Below, one piece after another: positions 53,505 through 61,992 of a stretch of DNA of 64,000 nt. Positions within the stretch are counted from its first letter, which is position 1. The number at the start of each line of letters is the position of its first letter. Made by a program: the position numbers and the translations under genes. The DNA comes from Chryseobacterium aquaeductus (GTDB lineage Bacteria > Bacteroidota > Bacteroidia > Flavobacteriales > Weeksellaceae). The notes beneath the pieces were generated by a model that worked only from the letters and a program-made list of their open reading frames with translations, was not told where the DNA came from and did not search any database. The stretch covers positions 1,798,001 through 1,862,000 of the forward strand of contig NZ_CAJIMS010000001.1 in NCBI RefSeq assembly GCF_905175375.1, given 5' to 3'.

Positions 53505-55155
53505 AATTTTTATTTACTTCTTCTTAATTGTAAGTCTCATTTCGTGTGGGGTTTCAAAGTCTGTGAAACATATTCCTGATGTAAAACAATATTCATTGGA
53601 GATTCCGAAAGTCAACAAAATCAATGATTCGACTTTTAGGTTTAATCAAAATTATTTAACCAAGAACAAGCAACAGATTTGGGAATTGTATATTAAAGGA
53701 AATCCGCTTCAGCTAGGCTATAATAATGGTGCTTTAACTCAAGATTTGATGCAGAAACAGGAAGAAATTTTCTTCTCGAAAGTGGAAGGTTTTGTTCCCT
53801 CAAAGTTTAAGCAAAATCTTTTAAGAGGCTTTCTGAAATGGTACAACCGAAAAATGTATCTGAATATTCGGGAAGATTTTCAAGCTGAATTGTACGGATT
53901 ATCTCAATATTCATCGGATAAATATGATTTTATTGCTCCAAAGTTCAGAAGAGCGATGTATCTGCATGGAGCGCACGATATTGGTCATGCAATGCAGGAC
54001 TTGATGGTTGTTGGCTGTACTTCTCTCGCTGTCTGGAACGAAAATACAGAAGACGGCGATCTGCTGATCGGAAGAAACTTCGATTTCTATGTTGGAGATG
54101 AGTTCGCGAAGAATAAATTAGTTGAATTTATACAGCCGGAAAGCGGAATTCCATATTTGTCAGTAAGTTGGCCAGGAATGATTGGTGTAGTTTCAGGGAT
54201 GAACAAAGAAGGAATTGCAGTAACGATCAATGCCGGAAAATCGAAAATTCCGTTGACGGCAAAAACTCCGATTTCTTTGGTGACGAGAGAGATCTTACAG
54301 TATGCAAAAAGTATTGATGAAGCAATTGCAATTGCCAAAAAAAGAAAAGTTTTTGTATCAGAATCTATTCTTGTGGGAAGTGCAAATGATAAAAAAGCGG
54401 TGATTATTGAAGTCTCACCTAAAAGCTTCGGTGTTTATGAAGTTGAAAATTCCAATAAACTTTTTTGTACCAATCATTTTCAGTCAGAAGCTTTTAAAGA
54501 TGATAAAAGAAATCAAAAACATATAAAAGAAAGTCATTCTGAATATCGTTACGAAAAGCTTCAGGAACTTTTACAGGAAAATAAAAAACTAAATCCTGAA
54601 AAAATGGCTTTCATTTTAAGAGATAAATCAGGGTTGAAAGATAAAAGTATTGGCTATGGAAATGAGAAAGCAATCAATCAATTGTTGGCTCATCATGCAG
54701 TTATATTTTCACCTGAGAAAAGATTAGTTTGGGTCTCATCAAGTCCTTATCAATTTGGAGAATTCGTGTGTTATGATCTGAACGAAATTTTTTCTGATGA
54801 AAGATTAAAAAACGGGGAATTTGCAAAGTCAGAATTGAATATTGCCAAAGATCCCTTTGCCGATTCTCAGGAATTTGAAAATTATGAAGTTTTTAAAATA
54901 ATTGACTCGGAAATAAGTGATGCAATTAAAAACGATAATATACTTTTAACGGAAGATGCAATTCCGGAATATCAATCTCTTAATCCTGATTTTTGGTGGA
55001 CATATTATCAAGCTGGAAGATATTATTTTAAGTTTAAAGAATATTCGAAAGCTAAAATTGAGTTTGAAAAAGCCCTAACTAAGGAAATTACAACAGTTCC
55101 TGACAGAGAAAATGTTGAGAAATATTTAAAGAAAACTAATAAAAAATTGAAGTAA
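53494..55155 (+). CDS. C45-family N-terminal-nucleophile acyltransferase/hydrolase lipoprotein
   Basis: 553 aa. The lipobox is LISC (Cys18). A C45 (acyl-CoA:6-aminopenicillanate acyltransferase-like) domain has the autocleavage site at Gly174-Cys175 (VVGCTSLAVWNE), followed by LLIGRNFDFYVGDE and VTINAGKSKIP. Cleavage would free Cys175 as nucleophile. A TPR-like tail (~490-545) contains FWWTYYQAGRYYFKFKEYSK. C45 enzymes move acyl groups between thioester, amide or ester partners. In this locus a periplasmic acyl transfer joining the polyene acid to its alcohol or phenol is plausible but unproved. Confidence 0.82.
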   Translation: MKIRIFIYFFLIVSLISCGVSKSVKHIPDVKQYSLEIPKVNKINDSTFRFNQNYLTKNKQQIWELYIKGNPLQLGYNNGALTQDLMQKQEEIFFSKVEGFVPSKFKQNLLRGFLKWYNRKMYLNIREDFQAELYGLSQYSSDKYDFIAPKFRRAMYLHGAHDIGHAMQDLMVVGCTSLAVWNENTEDGDLLIGRNFDFYVGDEFAKNKLVEFIQPESGIPYLSVSWPGMIGVVSGMNKEGIAVTINAGKSKIPLTAKTPISLVTREILQYAKSIDEAIAIAKKRKVFVSESILVGSANDKKAVIIEVSPKSFGVYEVENSNKLFCTNHFQSEAFKDDKRNQKHIKESHSEYRYEKLQELLQENKKLNPEKMAFILRDKSGLKDKSIGYGNEKAINQLLAHHAVIFSPEKRLVWVSSSPYQFGEFVCYDLNEIFSDERLKNGEFAKSELNIAKDPFADSQEFENYEVFKIIDSEISDAIKNDNILLTEDAIPEYQSLNPDFWWTYYQAGRYYFKFKEYSKAKIEFEKALTKEITTVPDRENVEKYLKKTNKKLK

Positions 55156-55163
55156 TTCTGAGC

Positions 55164-56336
55164 TTAATTATTCTCCGGAGTTACCTTATTCAGAAAAAAT
55201 AAAGTAACAATAAAAGAAATCGCAGATGCAGAACTCGCCAAAATCAAACTTCCGATCACGTATTGTAAAATATTATTTTTCACTAAATCGAAATTCCATT
55301 CCTGCCGAAAAATATCGCTGTCTCCAGCTACGAATGGCGCGCCTAAATACAGTGATGCAACAATGATAAATGGAATAAAAGGGGGCAAACTGACGTTAGA
55401 AGCAACAAAAGCCAGAACTTTATTGAGCTTAAATAAAACGGATAAAGAAATAACAAGCAGTGTGTGAAATCCCCAAAAAGGTGAAAACCCAACGAAAACG
55501 CCGAGCGCAATAGAAAATGCTTTGGTACGATTGCTTCCATCACTTTCTAAAACATCTTCTTTTATGAATCTCTTGAAACTTTTTTTTCTGAAATTATTGA
55601 TAAAATTTCTGGGAATAATATACAACAGAGTGATCACGACCAAAATCGTATTTAAAATACTGATTCTTGTAAAATCTTTGAACGGTCTGAAATGCGAAAC
55701 ACGTTCCGAAGGATCGTACAAAACTTTGATCGGAACATTTTTTACAGGAATATGTTTCCAGGCTGTTCTTACAATAATTTCAATTTCAAATTCAAACTTT
55801 GGAGTAAAATATTTCTTCGGAATTTTATGTAAAGGATATAATCTGTAACCCGATTGCGTGTCTTCGAGCTTGATTCCTGTTTCAAACCAAAACCAGAAAT
55901 TCGAAAAACGGTTTCCAAAACTGCTTTTTTTAGGAATTCCGTTTTGCGACATATTTCGGTTTCCAATCAATAAAACGTCGTGCTTTTCTTCTGATAAAGC
56001 TTTTACAAAAACAGGAATGTCATCAGGATAATGCTGACCATCCGAGTCGATGGTTATTGCATAATCAAATCCCAAATCAATTGCTTTTCTGAAACCTATT
56101 TTTAGTGCATTGCCTTTCCCTTTGTTTTCAGATAAATTGATTGTGGAAATTTGCGGATAAGTTTTTAAAATTTCTGAAGTAGAGTCAGCTGATCCATCAT
56201 TGACTACGATAATGTTTGTGGTGTAATCTAAAACACCGTCAATCACTCTTCTCAGAGTTTTCTCATTGTTGTACGTAGGAATTAAAACACAAATCTTTTT
56301 TTTGTCGATTGCATTTTGAATTTCAGAAAAAATCAT
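55164..56336 (-). CDS. Family 2 glycosyltransferase fused to DUF2062
   Basis: 390 aa. A GT-A domain covers ~12-230: CVLIPTYNNEKTLRRVIDGV, VVNDGSADST, the metal-binding IDSDGQHYPDD, and DTQSGYRLYP. A DUF2062 membrane domain with about three helices covers ~265-385 (GVFVGFSPFWGFHTLLVISL, VASNVSLPPF). The first domain resembles polyprenyl-phosphate glycosyltransferases. GT2 genes recur in aryl-polyene clusters, probably for a lipid or sugar anchor. Its stop faces the C45 gene stop with 8 bases between. A 3-base gap separates it from the next gene upstream on the minus strand. Confidence 0.85.
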   Translation of the reverse strand: MIFSEIQNAIDKKKICVLIPTYNNEKTLRRVIDGVLDYTTNIIVVNDGSADSTSEILKTYPQISTINLSENKGKGNALKIGFRKAIDLGFDYAITIDSDGQHYPDDIPVFVKALSEEKHDVLLIGNRNMSQNGIPKKSSFGNRFSNFWFWFETGIKLEDTQSGYRLYPLHKIPKKYFTPKFEFEIEIIVRTAWKHIPVKNVPIKVLYDPSERVSHFRPFKDFTRISILNTILVVITLLYIIPRNFINNFRKKSFKRFIKEDVLESDGSNRTKAFSIALGVFVGFSPFWGFHTLLVISLSVLFKLNKVLAFVASNVSLPPFIPFIIVASLYLGAPFVAGDSDIFRQEWNFDLVKNNILQYVIGSLILASSASAISFIVTLFFLNKVTPENN

Positions 56337-56339
56337 GTG

Positions 56340-56825
56340 CTATTTTAAAACGTTTTTTTCTGCGGCAGTCATCGATTTAGACTGTAAGGCAAATTTTTTA
56401 ATATAGTTTTTCAACGCAGCATTTTGTTTAGAATAATTGCTGAGCAGAAACGCTTTGTCTTCCTTAATGTTTTTAGAATATCCTACAATTTTCGGAATAT
56501 TTTCCTGCACGCTCATTCTGATCAGTCTTAGTTCAGTATTTGCAGGATTGTTTTTTATAATGCTTTCTAAGCTGGTAGCTCCGGTTTTTACGAAGGTTTT
56601 TCTTTTGTTTTTTTCGGTTGTCACTTTTGCCTCCATAATCTTTGCTGCAGATTTGTATGCTAAAATCACAGGATCCGAAGAAGTCTTTTTATCCGCTAAC
56701 TGAATAAAATCTTTAGTATTTTGCGTTGAAAGATTGGCTTTTGAATAGCTGTTTCGCAAAGATTCCAGATCAGAACTTTGAAAAAATAAAAATAAACTTG
56801 CAAAAATGCTTAAGATAAGTTTCAT
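56340..56825 (-). CDS. Secreted protein of unknown function in the pigment locus
   Basis: 161 aa. A signal peptide (~1-17, LILSIFASLFLFFQSS) precedes an all-helical, Lys/Ser-rich domain (LRNSYSKANLS, LAYKSAAKIMEAKV, LRLIRMSVQENIPKIVGYSK). No family is recognised. Its ATG overlaps the dehydratase stop by four bases and the glycosyltransferase follows after 3 bases. It is thus translated within the operon and probably acts in the periplasm. Confidence 0.7.
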   Translation of the reverse strand: MKLILSIFASLFLFFQSSDLESLRNSYSKANLSTQNTKDFIQLADKKTSSDPVILAYKSAAKIMEAKVTTEKNKRKTFVKTGATSLESIIKNNPANTELRLIRMSVQENIPKIVGYSKNIKEDKAFLLSNYSKQNAALKNYIKKFALQSKSMTAAEKNVLK

Positions 56826-57202
56826 AATGTCAAGATGTTATAATGTACAGACATCTTCAATGCAATAGTCTCGCCAAAAGAACTAATGTTTTTTACTTTA
56901 ATGTTTTCACCGTCTTCCTTGATGTCTAATTGTATAATCAGATCCGGCGTTTCAAACGGGTTGATGATGGCCATAAATTTTACATTAGAAGCAGATTTCA
57001 GAAATAATTTTTTACCTGTAAATTCCTCAGTCAGTTCCTTTACAATTTGCATCATACAAACTCCTGGCGTAACGGGATTTCCCGGGAAATGACCATTGAA
57101 AATATCATGGTTTTGATTTAATTTTATATGTGCGATAAAACTTCCGGTATCTGTTTTTTCCTGAGTTTTTAGCGTATAAAAGTCGGTAAGAATCGTTTGC
57201 AT
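56822..57202 (-). CDS. Hotdog 3-hydroxyacyl-ACP dehydratase (FabZ/ApeI-like)
   Basis: 126 aa. The FabA/FabZ catalytic signature is visible as GHFPGNPVTPGVCMMQ with His38. The usual acidic residue further on is not obvious: KELTEEFTG offers Glu. It would dehydrate the 3-hydroxyacyl intermediate to form each new double bond of the polyene. Short single-hotdog dehydratases of this kind are core aryl-polyene genes. It overlaps the downstream gene by four bases. Confidence 0.85.
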   Translation of the reverse strand: MQTILTDFYTLKTQEKTDTGSFIAHIKLNQNHDIFNGHFPGNPVTPGVCMMQIVKELTEEFTGKKLFLKSASNVKFMAIINPFETPDLIIQLDIKEDGENIKVKNISSFGETIALKMSVHYNILTL

Positions 57203-57205
57203 GAT

Positions 57206-57844
57206 TTATTCAGTTTCAGTAATTTGAAATAGTTTGATATTGATTTTAAAATCTTTATGTTCCAGATTAATCGTCTCTGCAAAAGTAGGTTTTTTAGGCT
57301 CAAAACTGAAAATGATTTTCTCCTTTTTGTTTTTTGTGGAAACAATTTTGTTTAAATAATGATCAGATGTGTTATTGTAAAAAAGATAATACATGGTTTT
57401 TTGGACATTAGCCTTAAAAATAAAATTCTTCTCATCAGCAAAACTTTCATTAACCTCATAATTTTGTCTGAGCAATTGACGAAAATCATTTTTAAAAAAG
57501 TTGATCACCATTTTCTTATTAAGATCCGACAAAACGTAATTCAGTTTAAAATCATTTTCAGAAATTTCAAAATCAATCATTTTGTTGCCAAAATCAGAAG
57601 TCATTACAACTCTGTGCGCAGTTTCATTTATTTTTTTAATGATAAGAATTCCACTGATGTCGTTGCCATAAACTTCCATTTGGCATTTATAAACATAATC
57701 TTCTTTCGATGAAAAATAAAGATTTTCAACAATTTTTTCAGTGTTTGAGATAGTTTTTGCATCTGTCAGCTTGTACGTTTTACACGAAATCAGCAGCGCA
57801 AAAAGTAAACTATAAAGAAAACTCAGCAGCAGGAATCGGCGCAT
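57206..57844 (-). CDS. Lipoprotein of unknown function in the pigment locus
   Basis: 212 aa from ATG 57844 (MRRFLLLSFLYSLLFALLISC, shown in two parts: the Cys is lipobox Cys21). The longer frame uses a TTG inside lolA. The mature part is beta-rich (ISGILIIKKINETAHRVVMT, NKMIDFEISENDFKLNYVLS, KTMYYLFYNNTSDHYL). That pattern is reminiscent of LolA/LolB-like lipid-binding sheets, so a LolB-type acceptor role is possible but only inferred. It overlaps lolA by 35 bases and lies 3 bases before the dehydratase gene. Confidence 0.7.
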   Translation of the reverse strand: MRRFLLLSFLYSLLFALLISCKTYKLTDAKTISNTEKIVENLYFSSKEDYVYKCQMEVYGNDISGILIIKKINETAHRVVMTSDFGNKMIDFEISENDFKLNYVLSDLNKKMVINFFKNDFRQLLRQNYEVNESFADEKNFIFKANVQKTMYYLFYNNTSDHYLNKIVSTKNKKEKIIFSFEPKKPTFAETINLEHKDFKINIKLFQITETE

Positions 57845-58436
57845 TGATTTTGGTGTTTTTGAAAACAATATTCGTGGTGTCTCCCGACGCTTCCGTCATA
57901 TTGACTTGAGAAACAGTAGTTTGGTTTTTAGGAAAGTTCAACTCGATCTGCTTGATGTATTTTAAAAGCTGTGCAGATTTCGGAGTAAATTTAGCAATGT
58001 TAAAATTCTCATTTTTAAAGTAAGCTACAGAGAATTCAGGATCATTGAACATTTTTCCATTCGAACTTCCGACTATTAATTTGTTGATTTTTTCAAAGGT
58101 TTTACTTTTGGCATCGACCGAAGATTTTTTTCCTTGGTCGTTGATGAAAATTTTATTGTCTTTAAAAATAATGCTGTACTGATAAGGTTTTGTGTATTTC
58201 CAACTCAAGGTATTTGGGGATTTCAAAGACATTCTGCCTTGTGTGACGATGTTTTTGTCCAGAAAATCCATTTTTTTGGTCTGAACGAAATCACTTTGTA
58301 AAGTTTTGATTTCTTTGGTTTCAGCAGATATTTTTGTCACGAATGCTTTCGATTCAGTGCTCGTCATTGCTGTGTTCTGCGTAAAAGCAAAACCTGAAAT
58401 TAATAAAAGTGCTATGAAAGCTATATTTTTAAACAT
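57810..58436 (-). CDS. LolA-family periplasmic carrier
   Basis: 208 aa. A signal peptide (~1-19, GFAFTQ) is followed by a LolA fold: LQSDFVQTKKMDFLDKNIVTQG (split near 50-70), SPNTLSWKYTKPYQYSIIFK, and FKNTKINAPIPAAEFS at the end. LolA carries lipoproteins across the periplasm. Copies inside aryl-polyene-type clusters are thought to carry the pigment lipid to the outer membrane. The stop of the deacetylase gene shares one base with its start. Confidence 0.85.
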   Translation of the reverse strand: MFKNIAFIALLLISGFAFTQNTAMTSTESKAFVTKISAETKEIKTLQSDFVQTKKMDFLDKNIVTQGRMSLKSPNTLSWKYTKPYQYSIIFKDNKIFINDQGKKSSVDAKSKTFEKINKLIVGSSNGKMFNDPEFSVAYFKNENFNIAKFTPKSAQLLKYIKQIELNFPKNQTTVSQVNMTEASGDTTNIVFKNTKINAPIPAAEFSL

Positions 58437-59185
58437 TAATTTTTTGATTTAATCATTGAATCAATCGTGAAAGTTGAATATTTTTCACGCTCCAAAAATA
58501 ACAATAATTCGACCAAAACTTGGTAGGTTTTCTCAGAAGTGTCGTGTAGAAGAATGATGCTTCCTTTTTTTAAATTTTTGGTAATTCTGTGATAGATTTT
58601 TTTCTTGTCTTCAATCACCGTATCCAATGAACGAACATTCCAGCCGATACTGTTTTTCTTAGTTTTTTTAATAGCTTTTGCAATATTCGGATTGGTAACG
58701 CCGAAAGGTGGACGATAGAGATTTGTTTTAACATTTCCAATTTTCAACATTAATTCATCACATTTTTCAATTTCTTCAACCATTTTTAAGGTAGATAGAA
58801 ATCCTGTATTATTGGAATGTGAAAAAGTGTGATTCCCGATTTTATGACCTTCCGCAATAATTCTCCGGAACGTTTCTGGATATTTTTCAATCTGTTTTCC
58901 GATGCAGAAAAAAATGGCTTTGATATTTTTTTCTTGTAATAAATCTAGAAATTTCGGTGTAAATTCAGTTGGTCCGTCATCGAAAGTTAAAGCTACTTCT
59001 TTAATTTTGGTTTTTTTGTGGGTAAAACTGTTGAAAAAATATCCCAATTGAATATCAAAAGAACCCCAAATGACAACTGCAGAAAATAGGATGAAACAGA
59101 AAATATAAACCCAAATTGTTCCTTGAAATGCGTAAATAAATAGATTCAAGAAAAAATAAAATAGAATAAATAAGTAATGTTTCAT
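58436..59185 (-). CDS. Polysaccharide deacetylase (NodB-like), membrane-anchored
   Basis: 249 aa from ATG 59185 (MKHYLFILFYFFLNLF). A frame back to 59248 needs a TTG inside a repeat. Two N-terminal membrane helices are followed by the NodB domain: TFDDGPT (metal Asp), NHTFSHS (metal His pair), YRPPFG, and LLHD near the end. The family removes N- or O-acetyl groups from sugars. Here the substrate may be a sugar or lipid of the pigment anchor. It shares one base with lolA, so the two are translationally coupled. Confidence 0.85.
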   Translation of the reverse strand: MKHYLFILFYFFLNLFIYAFQGTIWVYIFCFILFSAVVIWGSFDIQLGYFFNSFTHKKTKIKEVALTFDDGPTEFTPKFLDLLQEKNIKAIFFCIGKQIEKYPETFRRIIAEGHKIGNHTFSHSNNTGFLSTLKMVEEIEKCDELMLKIGNVKTNLYRPPFGVTNPNIAKAIKKTKKNSIGWNVRSLDTVIEDKKKIYHRITKNLKKGSIILLHDTSEKTYQVLVELLLFLEREKYSTFTIDSMIKSKN

Positions 59186-59220
59186 TTCTGTGATTTTTAA
59201 ATCTAAGTTAAATTCCATTC

Positions 59221-59280
59221 TGTTTACATTCCGCAGGAATCTAAACAACGCTGTCGAGATTCCTACGGAAAGAAAAACTG
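59221..59280. repeat. TTCCGTAGGAATCT repeat, copy B (inverted pair)
   Basis: CATTCCGCAGGAATCT and AGATTCCTACGGAAAG are inverted arms separated by about 16 bases. The left arm matches the copy at 51889. It fills the gap between the deacetylase and ketosynthase-like genes. Confidence 0.5.
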
Positions 59281-59302
59281 ACTTTTAAATTGCTCAGAAG
59301 CA

Positions 59303-60364
59303 TTAAGCTCTCTCCAACAAAACCAAACTATGGTCGCATCCTTTCAAATGATTATACAAAAGAACATTTTTAATGCTTTCTTTTTTCACATCATTAATCC
59401 TCATCACTTCCGGAATCTCCTGATTTTTAAGAATCTGACAAGCCATAAACGTTGAAAATCCGCTCGCCGTATTAAATTCGCCGCTTAAATGTTTATAATA
59501 AAGTAACGAAGAATTTAGAAATAATTCTGATGCATTTTTATAATAAACGTCCGATTTTGAATCTCCGCTGAAACCTAAAATCACAGCGTCAATATCTTGA
59601 TTCGTTAAATTATTTTTAGCTAAAAAACCTTCAATGAATTTCTGAGTTTCGTCTAAATCTAAAGAGTTAATGATTTTAATATCTTTCAATTGAGCGTAAG
59701 AACTTTCCGTTTTCTCTTTACCCAAAACAAAAAAACTCGAACCTTCGCCCCAAATAACACCTTCACTTGTCGAATTTATATAATCAACCGGAAGATTTTC
59801 TTCTTTTTTAATTGAATTATTCAGCTTAAATAATTCCATTGTTCTGTCGGTTTGTTCGTCTGTTGAGCCGACCAAAACATTGTCTGCTTCTCCATCCAAA
59901 ATCTGAAGTTTTGCATCCAGCATTGAGAATTCCAGCGACGAAGAGCAGTTGACATAAGTGAAATTATAACCGTGACACTGCAATCCCAAAGCAATTTGTC
60001 CTGCAACCGTATTGTGAGTTGACTGAATAAAAAACGTGGGTGTTAAAAATTCTTCATTATTTTCCAGAACATTTTTAAGAAATTTTTCAGAATCTTGCGA
60101 GCAGCCCATCCCTGTTCCGACGATGATAGCGTCTGGTTTTTGAATTCCGGCTTCCTGCAAGGCTTTTGTGGAAGCTACGGAACTCATCTTTACCGTTTTA
60201 GACATTCTTCTACTCATCGCAGGCGGAATGAATTCTTTGTAATTGGGCTCAATCGCTTTTAAAACCTGGATGGAATTTTCGGGCTTTAAATTGTCGAAGA
60301 AATTTTCGTTTAATGTGTCCTGAACCGAGATGCAGGCGGCACTGTTGATGTAAACTGCACTCAT
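59303..60364 (-). CDS. Ketosynthase-like protein, candidate chain-length factor
   Basis: 353 aa, shorter than a normal ketosynthase (~400). The thiolase fold is recognisable: GTGMGCSQDSEKF, VNCSSSLEFS with Cys140, STSEGVIWGEG, and YYKHLSGEFNTASG with His292. The first His motif (NAHGT) is replaced by LGFSGD (263-268). With Cys retained but one His lost, full condensing activity is doubtful. A chain-length-factor partner for the next ketosynthase is likely, as in the ApeO-ApeC pair of aryl-polyene systems. Its start overlaps the stop of that ketosynthase gene by one base. Confidence 0.78.
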   Translation of the reverse strand: MSAVYINSAACISVQDTLNENFFDNLKPENSIQVLKAIEPNYKEFIPPAMSRRMSKTVKMSSVASTKALQEAGIQKPDAIIVGTGMGCSQDSEKFLKNVLENNEEFLTPTFFIQSTHNTVAGQIALGLQCHGYNFTYVNCSSSLEFSMLDAKLQILDGEADNVLVGSTDEQTDRTMELFKLNNSIKKEENLPVDYINSTSEGVIWGEGSSFFVLGKEKTESSYAQLKDIKIINSLDLDETQKFIEGFLAKNNLTNQDIDAVILGFSGDSKSDVYYKNASELFLNSSLLYYKHLSGEFNTASGFSTFMACQILKNQEIPEVMRINDVKKESIKNVLLYNHLKGCDHSLVLLERA

Positions 60365-61560
60365 TATTTAGAAAAAATTAAAGTTGAACAGTTTCCTCCA
60401 AATCCAAATGAATTGGAAAGTACGTGGTTGATATTTTTCTCTTTCAGTTCGGTAACCGGTGTCAAATCAAATTCTTCCATCTTAGTTTTGAAATTTAAAT
60501 TTGGAAAAATCACATTGTTTTGCATCGCCAAAATCGAATAAACAGCTTCAATTCCAGCAGCTGCAGCCAAAGTATGACCAGTAAATGCTTTAGTAGAGCT
60601 GAATTCCGGAACTTGGTTTTCGCCAAAAATCCGAATCATTGCGATACCTTCAGACAAATCGTTATTCGGTGTCGCCGTTCCGTGAACGTTGATGTAATCG
60701 ATGTTTTCTTTATCTAAACCAGAAACTTTTAAAGCTTTTTCCATAGCTAAAAATGCACCTTGTCCGTTTTCTGAAGAAGCAGTTTGATGATGCGCATCGT
60801 TGGCATTTCCGTAACCTGAAAGATAAGCGAGTACTTTTTTATTCTCTTTTTTTACAACTTCATCAGATTCCAAAACTAGGAAAGCGGCTGCTTCACCCAG
60901 ATTCAGACCTTTTCTGTCGTTGTCAAAAGGCGTATTATAAGAATCGGTCAAAATCATTAGCGTATTAAATCCATTCAAAGTAAACTTCGAAAGCGAATCT
61001 GTTCCGCCGACAATCACACGGTCGAGAACGCCGTTTTTAATGAGCTTGGCACCCATCATAATTGCATTTGCTGCAGACGAACAGGCTGTGCTGATGGTAG
61101 AAACCATTCCTTTCAAACCCAATAATTCTGCAATTGCCAAAGATGAATTTCCGGCATCATGCGAGTTGATGTATTTTTGCTTTTCAGGAAAATCTTCGTA
61201 GGTGTAGAAATATTTTTCGGTAACATCCATTCCGCCCACGCTTGTGGAGGAAATGAGTCCGGTTTTGTATTCATTAACATCCGAAATTCCTGCACTTTCT
61301 ACAGCTTCTTTGGCGGCAACCATTCCCAACAAAGCGGTTCTTGTGAAGTTGTTGTCTTCAGGTAGCTGAAGTTTCTTAGTAAGCGCTTCATTAGACAATT
61401 TGATTTCGCCTGTCTTGATATTTCCGGCGTGGCGGGTTTCAAACAATTCGATGTCTGAAATACCGTGTTTACTGGTCGTGAGCGAAATGAAATTTTCCCC
61501 GACATTGTTACCAATGGCGGAAATGATGCCCATCCCTGTAATGGCAATTTTTTGACTCAT
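60364..61560 (-). CDS. Beta-ketoacyl-ACP synthase, complete active site
   Basis: 398 aa. The triad is intact: Cys160 (STACSSAANA), His293 (NVHGTATPNND) and His329 (KAFTGHTLAAAAG). The C-terminal NSFGFGGNCSTLIF closes the fold. It should elongate the aryl-polyene on ACP, probably as a heterodimer with the degenerate ketosynthase encoded directly downstream with one base of overlap. The second ACP gene lies 81 bases upstream, separated by a repeat. Confidence 0.9.
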   Translation of the reverse strand: MSQKIAITGMGIISAIGNNVGENFISLTTSKHGISDIELFETRHAGNIKTGEIKLSNEALTKKLQLPEDNNFTRTALLGMVAAKEAVESAGISDVNEYKTGLISSTSVGGMDVTEKYFYTYEDFPEKQKYINSHDAGNSSLAIAELLGLKGMVSTISTACSSAANAIMMGAKLIKNGVLDRVIVGGTDSLSKFTLNGFNTLMILTDSYNTPFDNDRKGLNLGEAAAFLVLESDEVVKKENKKVLAYLSGYGNANDAHHQTASSENGQGAFLAMEKALKVSGLDKENIDYINVHGTATPNNDLSEGIAMIRIFGENQVPEFSSTKAFTGHTLAAAAGIEAVYSILAMQNNVIFPNLNFKTKMEEFDLTPVTELKEKNINHVLSNSFGFGGNCSTLIFSK

Positions 61561-61569
61561 CTTTTAATA

Positions 61570-61641
61570 ATGTACCCATGTATCAATTTAACAGTGTAAC
61601 AATATTGGTACATTGCTAGATTGATACATTGTTAGATTGAA
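61570..61641. repeat. ACP-associated palindromic repeat, copy B
   Basis: ATGTACCCATGTATCAATTTAACAGTGTAACAATATTG faces TACATTGCTAGATTGATACATTGTTAGATTG. It is the same family as copy A and lies immediately 3' of the second ACP gene. Confidence 0.6.
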
Positions 61642-61899
61642 TTATTTTGTTCTGTTTTCTTCGATGTATTTAGCCATCACTTCGATAGACTGGAAGATTT
61701 CTTTTCCTTTTTTCGGGTCAGATAATTTGATTCCATAGTCTTTATCAAGAAGTACGATTAACTCCAAAGCGTCGATAGAATCTAAACCAAGACCGCCACC
61801 GAAAAGCGGGTCTGTGTCTTTGATTTCTTCAACTGCAACGTCCTCAAGATTAAGGACTTCTATGATTTTGTTTTTTAATTCTAATTTTAAATCTTCCAT
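61642..61899 (-). CDS. Acyl carrier protein (second copy)
   Basis: 85 aa. The phosphopantetheine Ser41 lies in GLGLDSIDALEL. The sequence is highly acidic with a typical four-helix ACP pattern. The ketosynthase/chain-length-factor pair follows on the same strand, so this is the likely chain carrier for that pair. The gene is bracketed by two copies of the same palindromic repeat. Confidence 0.9.
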   Translation of the reverse strand: MEDLKLELKNKIIEVLNLEDVAVEEIKDTDPLFGGGLGLDSIDALELIVLLDKDYGIKLSDPKKGKEIFQSIEVMAKYIEENRTK

Positions 61900-61909
61900 T
61901 TTTCAAAAA

Positions 61910-61992
61910 TTTACCAATGTATCAATATACCAGTTTACCAATTGAGACTGAATATTATTGTTACATTGTTTTGCTGTTATATTGTTAAATTA
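61910..61992. repeat. ACP-associated palindromic repeat, copy C
   Basis: TTACCAATGTATCAATATACCAGTTTACCAATTG faces ATTATTGTTACATTGTTTTGCTGTTATATTGTTAAATT. It is the same family as copies A and B and lies immediately 5' of the second ACP gene. Confidence 0.6.
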
